Shown here piece by piece: positions 1 to 5,910 of a DNA stretch of 10,805 nucleotides. The DNA lies in the NCBI GenBank assembly GCA_023411445.1, contig JAEYOT010000006.1:1-10805 (forward strand), in the 5' to 3' direction. Each line of letters begins with the position of its first letter. Within the stretch, counting starts at the first letter, position 1. Under the pieces are notes generated by a model, which saw nothing but the letters and a program-made list of their open reading frames with translations, was not told the origin of the DNA and made no database searches. This DNA is from Pseudomonadota bacterium. Lineage in GTDB: Bacteria; Myxococcota_A; Polyangia; Polyangiales; Polyangiaceae. The position numbers and the translations under genes are program-made.

Positions 1-308
1 GTGCCCACCACCAGCACGGGGCCGCCCGCGCCCGGCGCGAGCAGGCGCGCGCTGAGCGGCAAACGGAGCGCCGAGTCCAGCACGACCCGCAGCGGCTGGG
101 CGCCGTGGCTGACGCGCGCCGTGAGCTGCGGATCGTCGTGCAGCGCGGTCTCGATGCCGACCAGCACCGCGTCGTGCGTGGCGCGAGCGTGGTGGGCGCA
201 GGTCAGGCCCTGCTCGCTGCTGAGCAGCGCGCGCTCACAGCCCGGGCCGAGGCCGATGCGCCCGTCGAGCGATTGCGCAAAGTGAAGGGTGACCTGCGGC
301 CGCCGCAT
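1..308 (-). CDS. RibD C-terminal-type (pyrimidine/dihydrofolate) reductase, partial at window edge
   Basis: The visible 102 residues match the N-terminal half of the RibD C-terminal reductase fold, which in riboflavin synthesis reduces the ribosylamino-pyrimidine intermediate with NADPH and is related to dihydrofolate reductase. Seen: VTLHFAQSLDGRIG near residues 6-19, then HDAVLVGIETALHDDPQLTAR near 49-69 and PLRVVLDS near 77-84, the usual order of conserved blocks. The NADPH-binding second half lies beyond position 1. No zinc cytidine-deaminase domain precedes it, so it looks like a stand-alone reductase rather than bifunctional RibD. The start is taken at ATG 308; an in-frame GTG lies two codons upstream (314) and the frame stays open further, so the start is uncertain. 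No clear ribosome binding site is seen. It is divergent from the prmA-like gene. Family assignment is firm; the true substrate is not, since stand-alone members are often not riboflavin enzymes. Confidence 0.85.
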   Translation of the reverse strand, partial: MRRPQVTLHFAQSLDGRIGLGPGCERALLSSEQGLTCAHHARATHDAVLVGIETALHDDPQLTARVSHGAQPLRVVLDSALRLPLSARLLAPGAGGPVLVVG

Positions 309-366
309 GCCCACGGCCAGCCTATAGCGTTTCGGCCCCGTGCGTGCGAAGCATTGCGCAAAGCTC

Positions 367-1218
367 ATGGCCTCAGCCGCCCTCCGCCTCAAAACCGACA
401 AGAACCTGGCGCCGCTGGTCAGCGCTGCGCTCTTCGCCGCCGGCGCCGAGGGCCTGGAGGAGCGGCGCGTGCGCGGAGCCGTGGAGCTCGTCACCTACGG
501 CCAGAGCGACCGCGAGCTGACGAAGCTGTGGCGGCGATGCCACAAGAAGCTGGGCGTGTTGGCTCTAGGGCTCGAGCCGCAGATCGAGGTGCAAGCGGAC
601 GAGAGCTGGAAGAGCAGCTGGACAGAGGCGCTCGGCCCCGTCCAGCTCACGCCCCGCCTGGTGCTGGCGCCAGTGACCGCCTTGCCCGGCAAGCTCGAGC
701 GCGGTCAGAAGCTCATCACGTATCAGCCGGCGCTGGCTTTCGGCGATGGCGACCACGCCACCACGCGGCTGGCAGCCCGCGCGATCGAGCGCCACTACCG
801 CAAGCAACCGGGCGGCGCGCTGCTGGACATTGGCGCGGGCACGGGTGTGCTCTCGCTGGTGGCGGTGCTGAGCGGCGCTGGGCGCGCGCTGGGCACGGAC
901 ATCGCGCCGGAAGCGGTCCAAGCGGCGCGCCGCAATGCCGTGATGAACGACGTCGCCAAGCAGGTGCGCTTCGTGAGCAACAAGGCGCGCGTGAGCGGCG
1001 GCTTCGACTTGGTCGTCGTCAACATCGAGCTTCGACCGCTGCTGGAGGTGCTGGCCACGCTGCCCGCAGCCGCCAAACGCGCCCCGCGGCTCTTGGTGAC
1101 GGGCTTTCTGAGTTCGCAGCGCGAGCAGGTGACCCGCGCGCTCGACGCCGTCGGGCTGCGCGTGCAGAAAGCCGAGACCGAGGGGGATTGGGTGCTGCTC
1201 TCAGCGAGCCCGCGCTGA
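367..1218 (+). CDS. prmA: PrmA-like ribosomal protein L11 methyltransferase
   Basis: Predicted cytosolic S-adenosylmethionine-dependent methyltransferase of the PrmA family, which trimethylates ribosomal protein L11. The 283-residue product is close to the family length of about 290. Residues 1-100 resemble the small PrmA substrate-recognition domain. Then come FGDGDHATTR (125-134), equivalent to the usual FGTGxHxTT block, the SAM-binding LLDIGAGTG (152-160), the acidic loop GTDIAPEAV, and VVVNIE (216-221), equivalent to the PrmA NIL motif; GFLSSQ near 247 matches the late GIL block. The GTGTH to GDGDH and NIL to NIE changes make it divergent, so L11 as substrate is probable, not certain. ATG 367 is preferred because the alignment begins just after it; an in-frame GTG at 340 would add nine residues. 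No good ribosome binding site is seen for either. Its 3' end overlaps the convergent glycerate kinase gene by 18 bp. Confidence 0.87.
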   Translation: MASAALRLKTDKNLAPLVSAALFAAGAEGLEERRVRGAVELVTYGQSDRELTKLWRRCHKKLGVLALGLEPQIEVQADESWKSSWTEALGPVQLTPRLVLAPVTALPGKLERGQKLITYQPALAFGDGDHATTRLAARAIERHYRKQPGGALLDIGAGTGVLSLVAVLSGAGRALGTDIAPEAVQAARRNAVMNDVAKQVRFVSNKARVSGGFDLVVVNIELRPLLEVLATLPAAAKRAPRLLVTGFLSSQREQVTRALDAVGLRVQKAETEGDWVLLSASPR

Positions 1219-2340
1219 GAAGAAGAGCCGCACCACGCGCTCCGCGGCCGACGCCAGCAGCGGCTCCGCTTCCCGCATGGCCTGCTCCAGCGACAGCGGG
1301 CGCGAGCAGATCGAGAACATGCCGGCAAACTCCGGGAAATCCGCGTCGCTCACGTCCGGCGCGATACCTCCGCCCAGGGCCACCACTGGCACGCCGAGCG
1401 CGCTCGCGCGGCGCGCGACGCCGAGCGGGCCCTTGTTACGCAAGCTTTGGCGATCGAGCAGCCCCTCGGCCGTGAGGCAGAGCAGAGCCCCGGCCAGCGC
1501 CGAGTCGAAGCCCACGGCGTCCAGCACCAGCTCGACGCCGGGCAACAAACGCGCACCCAACACGCCGAACAAGCCCGCGGCGATACCGCCGGCCGCGCCG
1601 CCCGACTCCACGCTCGCGACGGGACGGCCGAAGTCGCGCTCGAGCACCTGCGCGAGGCGGGAGAGCCCCGCCTCGAGCTGCTCCACCGCCGATGGCGTGG
1701 CGCCTTTTTGGGGTCCGAATAAGCGCGCCGCGCCGAGCTCGCCCAGCAGACGGCTATCCACGTCGCACGCGACATCGATGGGCACCTCAAGCGCGCGCGG
1801 GTGAAGGCCGCTCAGGTCCACGCTTGCCAGCTGAGACAGCGCGCCGCCGCCGCGCGGCAGCTCCCGACCGTCCGCGTCGAGGAAGCGGGCGCCGAGCGCC
1901 GTGAGCACGCCGTGACCGCCGTCGACCGTAGCGCTGCCGCCGACGCCCAGCACCACGCGCTCCGCGCCAGCCATGAGCGCAGCCCGCAACAGCTCGCCGG
2001 TTCCGTAGCTAGTCGCGCCGAGCGGGTCCCGCTCCTCCAGCCGCAGCAGGGCCAAGCCCGAGGCGGTGGCGACGTCGATCACGGCTGTTTTGTCGGGGAG
2101 CCATGCGTAGCGCGCGGGCCGCGCACGGCCGAGCGGATCCAGCGCCAGCGCTTCGCGCATTTCGCCGCCGCGCGCTCGGCAGATCACCTCCGCGGTGCCG
2201 TCGCCCCCGTCGGCGATGCCGAGCTCGACCAGCTCCGCTTGCGGCAACGCACGCCGCGCTCCGAGCGCGATGGCAGCGGCGGCCGTCAGCGGTGAGAGGC
2301 TGCCCTTCAGAGCGTTCGGCGCTAGGACGATCTTGACCAT
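1201..2340 (-). CDS. Glycerate kinase (GlxK/GarK type)
   Basis: A 379-residue protein, the normal length for the GlxK/GarK glycerate kinase family, which phosphorylates D-glycerate with ATP and feeds it into lower glycolysis (2-phosphoglycerate in the bacterial GlxK/GarK enzymes). Conserved blocks in order: APNALKGSLS (7-16), ADGGDGT (43-49), a GVGGSATVDGG block near 128-138, CDVDSRLLGE and LFGPQKGAT near 190-215, GGAAGGIAAGL near 247-257, and the late TAEG...DRQS...NKGPLG block (290-307). That last block is usually TGEGxxDxQTxxGKxPxG, so G to A at 291 and G to N at 302 are departures at a conserved site. Start ATG 2340 fits the family N-terminus; a GGAG lies only one base from the ATG, too close to be a good site. 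It follows the MESH1-like gene by 13 bp and is probably co-transcribed and translationally coupled. GlxK and GarK cannot be separated, so no symbol is given. Confidence 0.93.
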   Translation of the reverse strand: MVKIVLAPNALKGSLSPLTAAAAIALGARRALPQAELVELGIADGGDGTAEVICRARGGEMREALALDPLGRARPARYAWLPDKTAVIDVATASGLALLRLEERDPLGATSYGTGELLRAALMAGAERVVLGVGGSATVDGGHGVLTALGARFLDADGRELPRGGGALSQLASVDLSGLHPRALEVPIDVACDVDSRLLGELGAARLFGPQKGATPSAVEQLEAGLSRLAQVLERDFGRPVASVESGGAAGGIAAGLFGVLGARLLPGVELVLDAVGFDSALAGALLCLTAEGLLDRQSLRNKGPLGVARRASALGVPVVALGGGIAPDVSDADFPEFAGMFSICSRPLSLEQAMREAEPLLASAAERVVRLFFSARAR

Positions 2341-2353
2341 GCTCCGAGGCGAC

Positions 2354-2899
2354 TCAGGGAGCAGAGCCGCCCGCGGCTTCCAGCGCGGCGCGCGCGGCGC
2401 CAGCGCGCTGCCAGTACAGCTTGGCCAGCGCCTCGCACTCCGCCGAGCAGATGGTGGCTGCGCGCTCCGACCACTCCAGGTACTCGAGCTTGTGCTCGTC
2501 GGTCCACGTGGGAGGCAAGAGCTTGATGTTGCTGCTGAGGTCCGCCAGCTTGATCACCTTCACCGGTCTGTCAGTTGCCGGTAGCCCCTCCAGCGCCAGC
2601 TCGCGTCGGCGCGACCGTGGCAAGGATTTGTCATCCGACAGCGCCTCCACCAGCGCGCGCACGCGCGCCCCAAACCGCTCTTCCACCTCAGCCGCGCTGG
2701 TCGGGGTGTCCTCCAGCACGTCGTGGAGGACGGCGGCGATCAGCACCTCTTCATCCTCTACCCCGCCCACGTTGGAGACCAGCATGGCCACCTCGATCAG
2801 GTGGTTGACGTAGGGCGCGGCGTCCGGCCCTTTACGCCGCTGAGCGCTGTGCCGCTGCGCTGCGAAGTCCAGCGCCTCCAGGAAGCGAGGAAAGGCCAC
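2354..2899 (-). CDS. MESH1-type HD-domain (p)ppGpp hydrolase (small alarmone hydrolase)
   Basis: A 181-residue single-domain HD protein. It matches MESH1/SpoT hydrolase domains, which remove the 3' pyrophosphate from (p)ppGpp using a metal ion. Seen in order: FAAQRHSAQRRKGP near 12-25, PYVNH with metal ligand H33, LHDVLEDT with H59/D60 and the E63/D64 catalytic pair, the SDDKSLP block (88-94) typical of MESH1-like proteins, and KLADLSSN with D120 and N124. Every expected hydrolase residue is present, so it should be active. There is no synthetase, TGS or ACT domain, hence a small alarmone hydrolase. MESH1 of animals also hydrolyses NADPH, so that activity is possible here. The start is GTG 2899; the first conserved block begins a few residues later, as in the family. 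It is the first gene of a likely two-gene unit with glycerate kinase and is divergent from ppc. Confidence 0.9.
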   Translation of the reverse strand: MAFPRFLEALDFAAQRHSAQRRKGPDAAPYVNHLIEVAMLVSNVGGVEDEEVLIAAVLHDVLEDTPTSAAEVEERFGARVRALVEALSDDKSLPRSRRRELALEGLPATDRPVKVIKLADLSSNIKLLPPTWTDEHKLEYLEWSERAATICSAECEALAKLYWQRAGAARAALEAAGGSAP

Positions 2900-2907
2900 T
2901 TCCGGTT

Positions 2908-2936
2908 AGGGTACCGCTGGGGCCCAGGGGGTACAA
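2908..2936 (-). promoter_or_regulatory. Possible sigma70-like promoter for the MESH1-like gene
   Basis: On the minus strand TTGTAC (2936-2931) and TACCCT (2913-2908) are separated by exactly 17 bases. Each hexamer matches three of six consensus bases. The -10 would lie eight bases before the GTG start, implying a leaderless or nearly leaderless transcript, which agrees with the lack of a spaced ribosome binding site. Weak matches in a GC-rich genome; speculative. Confidence 0.25.
2911..2934. promoter_or_regulatory. Compound dyad, possible operator between hydrolase gene and ppc
   Basis: A 24-bp nested inverted repeat: outer arms GTACC (2911-2915) and GGTAC (2930-2934), inner arms CTGGG (2917-2921) and CCCAG (2923-2927) around one G. 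The two spacers differ by one base, so it is not a perfect palindrome. It occupies the -35/-10 spacer of the proposed minus-strand promoter, where a bound protein would block transcription. Role inferred; no regulator family is recognised. Confidence 0.35.
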
Positions 2937-3117
2937 TGACGGGCCTTCGGACCGCCCGACTGTAACGGCGGTGCGTCGGAGCCGTTTCGGCTCGAAAAGT
3001 CTCGTGCAAACTCTGCCGCCGTCAGGGCTCCTGGCCGCGAGCGCGGCGAGAAAACCGCGCTGTACCGGCGTCGCCAGGCCTTGCTGATCCGGCGCTGTCC
3101 GTGCGAAACCGAAACTC

Positions 3118-5892
3118 GTGAAACCTGCCGACCCTCGCCCCGAAGACCGCGCCCTGCAAGACGACATGCGATGGCTCGCGAGCCTACTGGGGCGGGTCAT
3201 CCAACGCCTCCAGGGCGACGCCGTGTTCCGCGCCGTGGAAGACCTGCGAGTCGCGTGTCGCGCCCGCCGCCGCGGCGATCCGACGGCCCCCTCGCTGCAG
3301 GAGCTGCTCCGCAAGGTGGACGAGCTGCCGTTCGATGTCGCGGCGCCCACCGCGCGCGCGTTCACGGTCTTCTTCTTCCTGATCAACACCGCCGAGCAGG
3401 TGCACCGCGTGCGTCGGCGTCAGAGCTACGCCACCGCCGAGGGCACGTCGCCTCACGCAGCGCAGCCGGCCAGCGCGCTGTGGGCGTTCGAAGAGCTCAA
3501 GCGCCGTGGCAAGACGGCCTCACAGCTGCGCTCCTACCTCGCGACGCTCGAGGTGCGACCCGTGCTGACGGCGCACCCTACCGAGGCCACGCGCCGCACG
3601 CTGCTGGAGCTGCAAGCGCGCCTGGCTGACGCGCTGCTCAGCCGCGAGCGCGCTTCTGCTGGCGAGCTACGCCGGCTCGAGGAGCACGTGGAAGGCGAGA
3701 TCGAGCTCCTGTGGTTGACCGACGAGGTGCGCCGCAACCGCCCGAGCGTGCTCGACGAGGTCAGCCAGGTGATCTGGTACCTGGAGGATCGCTTGCTGGA
3801 CGCCTCGGCCGAGGTGGGCGAAGCCGCCAGCAACGCCTTCCGCGACGTGTTCGGCGAAGAGCTGAACGTGACGCTCAAGGTGCCGCTCGGCAGCTGGGTA
3901 GCGGGCGACCGCGACGGCAACCCCTTCGTCACGCCGGAGATCACGCTGGCGGCGGCGCGCCGCAACGCGCACGCCATCCTCGGTCACTACGTCAAGAAGG
4001 TGGACGGGCTAGTCTCGCGGCTGTCGATCTCCGATCGCATCGCCACGCCCCCGCCCGAGCTGCTGGAGTCGCTGGAGCGCGACAAGCCGCTCTTGCCGCA
4101 GGCGTGGGAGAAGAACCGACGCCGCAACGCCAACGAGCCGCTGCGGCTCAAGCTCAGCTTCATCGCCGGCAGGTTGGAGGCGACGCGGCAGGAGGTGGCG
4201 GCACGCGACGCCAACCGCCCGGAGCGGCTGGAGGGCGCGTACACCAGCGCCGAGGAGCTCTTGGCGGACCTACGGCTGGTAGAGAAGGCGGTGCGAGCTG
4301 GGGGCGCCGAGCACGCCGTGCGCAGCCTGATCGAGCCGCTGGTCGCCCAAGTGGAGACGCTAGGCTTCGCCGGCTACTACCTGGATCTGAGGGACGACTC
4401 GGAGACGCACACGCGCACGGTGGACGCCATCGCGACCAGCGTGGACGTGGGCAAGCTGGACGACGCTGGGCTGCGACGCGAGCTGCTTGGCAAGCGCCCG
4501 CTGCTCTCGCCGCACACCACGCTGGACGAAGAAGCGACGAAGGTCGTCAACGTGTTCCGTACCATGCGCCAGGTGCAGGACGAGTTTGGTGAGCGCGCCG
4601 CCAGCACGTACATCATCAGCATGTGCCGCAAGGCGGAGGACTTGCTGCGCGTGCTGTTGCTCGCGCGCGAGGTCGGCCTGTGCGACCTCGCCGCCAACCC
4701 GCCATTTTCACGCTTGGACGTGGTACCGCTGTTCGAGACGCAGGCGGATCTGGCCAACGCGCCCAAGGTGCTGGCGGAGCTGGTGAAAGATCCGGTGTAC
4801 GCGCGCCAACTGAAGGCGCGCGGCATGCACCAAGAGATCATGCTCGGCTACTCGGACTCCGCCAAGGACGTGGGCGTGGTAGCGGCCTCTTGGGAGCTTT
4901 ATCGCTCCCAAGAGCTGCTCGCCGCCGTGGCGCAGGAGAGCGGCGTGTCGCTCAGCCTGTTTCACGGGCGCGGCGGCACGGTCGGGCGCGGCGGTGGCTC
5001 GCCGGTTTATCGCGCGCTCACGGCGCTGCCGCCGAACACGCTCAGCGGCAAGATCAAGATCACCGAGCAGGGCGAGATCATCTCGCAGAAGTTCGGCTTG
5101 CCCTCGATCGCGGAGCGCAGCCTGGAGGTGATGCTCACGGGCTCGCTGATGGCGCACTTCTCGGATTGGCGCGAAGGGCTGCCGGCAGGCACGGAGGTGC
5201 GCTTCCGCAGCGCGATGGAGCAGCTCAGCGAGCAGTCGCGCGTCGCCTTCCGCAGGCTGGTGCACGACCAGACCGCCGTGTTCGAGCTGTTCCTCACCGC
5301 CACACCGGTGCGCGAGCTGACGCACGTGCACTTCGGCTCGCGTCCGGCTTACCGCGAGCGCGGCGCCGGGACGATGGCCGGCATCCGCGCCATTCCGTGG
5401 AACTTCGGCTGGACGCAGATGCGCCTGATGGTCTCGGCCTGGCTCGGCGCCGGACAAGCGCTGGAAAACATGATGAACCAGCCGGGCGGCGAGCAGCTGC
5501 TCAAGGACATGGCTCGCTCCTGGCCCTTCTTCGGGGACTTGTTGGACAAGCTCGAGATGGTCTGCGCCAAGGCGGACCTAGAGATCGCCAAGCTGTACGT
5601 AAAGGAGCTGGGCGGCAACGCAGCCGTCACCGCCGAAATCGAGCAGGACTTTTTGCGCACCGTGCGCTGCCTGAACACCATTCGGGGTCGAGATCTTTTG
5701 GCAGACCACCGCTTCTTGCAGGGCTCGCTCGGCCTGCGAAACCCCTACGTTGACCCCCTGAGCCTGCTGCAGGTCAGCCTGTTGAAGAAGAAGCGGACCT
5801 TGCCGGAAGATCATCCCGAGCGCCCCTTGCTGGATCAGGCGCTAGGGACCACGCTAAACGGTATTGCCCAGGGTATGCGCAACACCGGCTGA
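3118..5892 (+). CDS. ppc: Phosphoenolpyruvate carboxylase
   Basis: A 924-residue cytosolic enzyme of the bacterial PEPC family (usually 880-950), which adds bicarbonate to PEP to give oxaloacetate and so refills the TCA cycle. Diagnostic motifs are intact: LTAHPTEATRR with catalytic H153, GDRDGNPFVT near 263-272, GYSDSAKD (577-584), FHGRGGTVGRGG (615-626) with H616 and R624, GSRPAYR, IRAIPWNFGWTQ, LRNPYVDPL near 873-881 and the C-terminal MRNTG. The four residues that bind the inhibitor aspartate in the E. coli enzyme appear kept (R624, K818, R874, N922), so feedback inhibition by aspartate/malate is expected. The start is GTG 3118, the first start codon after an in-frame stop at 3085-3087; ATG 3166 would cut into the conserved N-terminal helix. 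No Shine-Dalgarno sequence is visible. The N-terminus lacks the plant phosphorylation motif. A kinase gene follows after 18 bp. Confidence 0.97.
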   Translation: MKPADPRPEDRALQDDMRWLASLLGRVIQRLQGDAVFRAVEDLRVACRARRRGDPTAPSLQELLRKVDELPFDVAAPTARAFTVFFFLINTAEQVHRVRRRQSYATAEGTSPHAAQPASALWAFEELKRRGKTASQLRSYLATLEVRPVLTAHPTEATRRTLLELQARLADALLSRERASAGELRRLEEHVEGEIELLWLTDEVRRNRPSVLDEVSQVIWYLEDRLLDASAEVGEAASNAFRDVFGEELNVTLKVPLGSWVAGDRDGNPFVTPEITLAAARRNAHAILGHYVKKVDGLVSRLSISDRIATPPPELLESLERDKPLLPQAWEKNRRRNANEPLRLKLSFIAGRLEATRQEVAARDANRPERLEGAYTSAEELLADLRLVEKAVRAGGAEHAVRSLIEPLVAQVETLGFAGYYLDLRDDSETHTRTVDAIATSVDVGKLDDAGLRRELLGKRPLLSPHTTLDEEATKVVNVFRTMRQVQDEFGERAASTYIISMCRKAEDLLRVLLLAREVGLCDLAANPPFSRLDVVPLFETQADLANAPKVLAELVKDPVYARQLKARGMHQEIMLGYSDSAKDVGVVAASWELYRSQELLAAVAQESGVSLSLFHGRGGTVGRGGGSPVYRALTALPPNTLSGKIKITEQGEIISQKFGLPSIAERSLEVMLTGSLMAHFSDWREGLPAGTEVRFRSAMEQLSEQSRVAFRRLVHDQTAVFELFLTATPVRELTHVHFGSRPAYRERGAGTMAGIRAIPWNFGWTQMRLMVSAWLGAGQALENMMNQPGGEQLLKDMARSWPFFGDLLDKLEMVCAKADLEIAKLYVKELGGNAAVTAEIEQDFLRTVRCLNTIRGRDLLADHRFLQGSLGLRNPYVDPLSLLQVSLLKKKRTLPEDHPERPLLDQALGTTLNGIAQGMRNTG

Positions 5893-5897
5893 GCAGC

Positions 5898-5902
5898 GGG
5901 GG
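5898..5902 (+). promoter_or_regulatory. Ribosome binding site of the kinase gene
   Basis: GGGGG eight bases before ATG 5911, within the 18-bp gap after the ppc stop. It supports this start and independent or coupled translation from a shared ppc-kinase transcript. Confidence 0.5.
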
Positions 5903-5910
5903 CTGGGCTC

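Larger units (their letters stand above)
2900..3117. promoter_or_regulatory. Divergent intergenic region / ppc leader
   Basis: The 218 bp between the hydrolase and ppc starts. On the plus strand TACAAT (2932-2937) is a good -10 match, but no -35 lies 16-18 bases upstream (TTAGGG at 2906-2911 is 20 bases away). If used, it would give a ppc leader of about 175 bases with two short hairpins: GAGCCG-TTT-CGGCTC (2979-2993) and GCCGC-N4-GCGGC (3034-3047, counting one extra closing pair). Neither is followed by a T run, so they are not intrinsic terminators. GAAAC occurs three times at 3105-3124 across the ppc start codon. No riboswitch is recognised. Confidence 0.4.

Noticed and set aside
105..1475. 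456-aa plus-strand open frame
   Set aside because: Arg/Ala-rich composition without any domain; it runs through prmA and antisense to glycerate kinase. A GC-rich shadow frame.
2979..2993. GAGCCG-TTT-CGGCTC hairpin as a terminator
   Set aside because: It is followed by GAAAAG on the plus strand, and on the minus strand the T run precedes rather than follows the stem; both neighbours are transcribed away from it.
3711..5753. Long plus-strand frames (3711-4592 and 4623-5753) inside ppc
   Set aside because: Both are +1 or +2 shadows of ppc with Arg/Gly/Ala-rich sequence and no motifs, while the ppc frame is intact.
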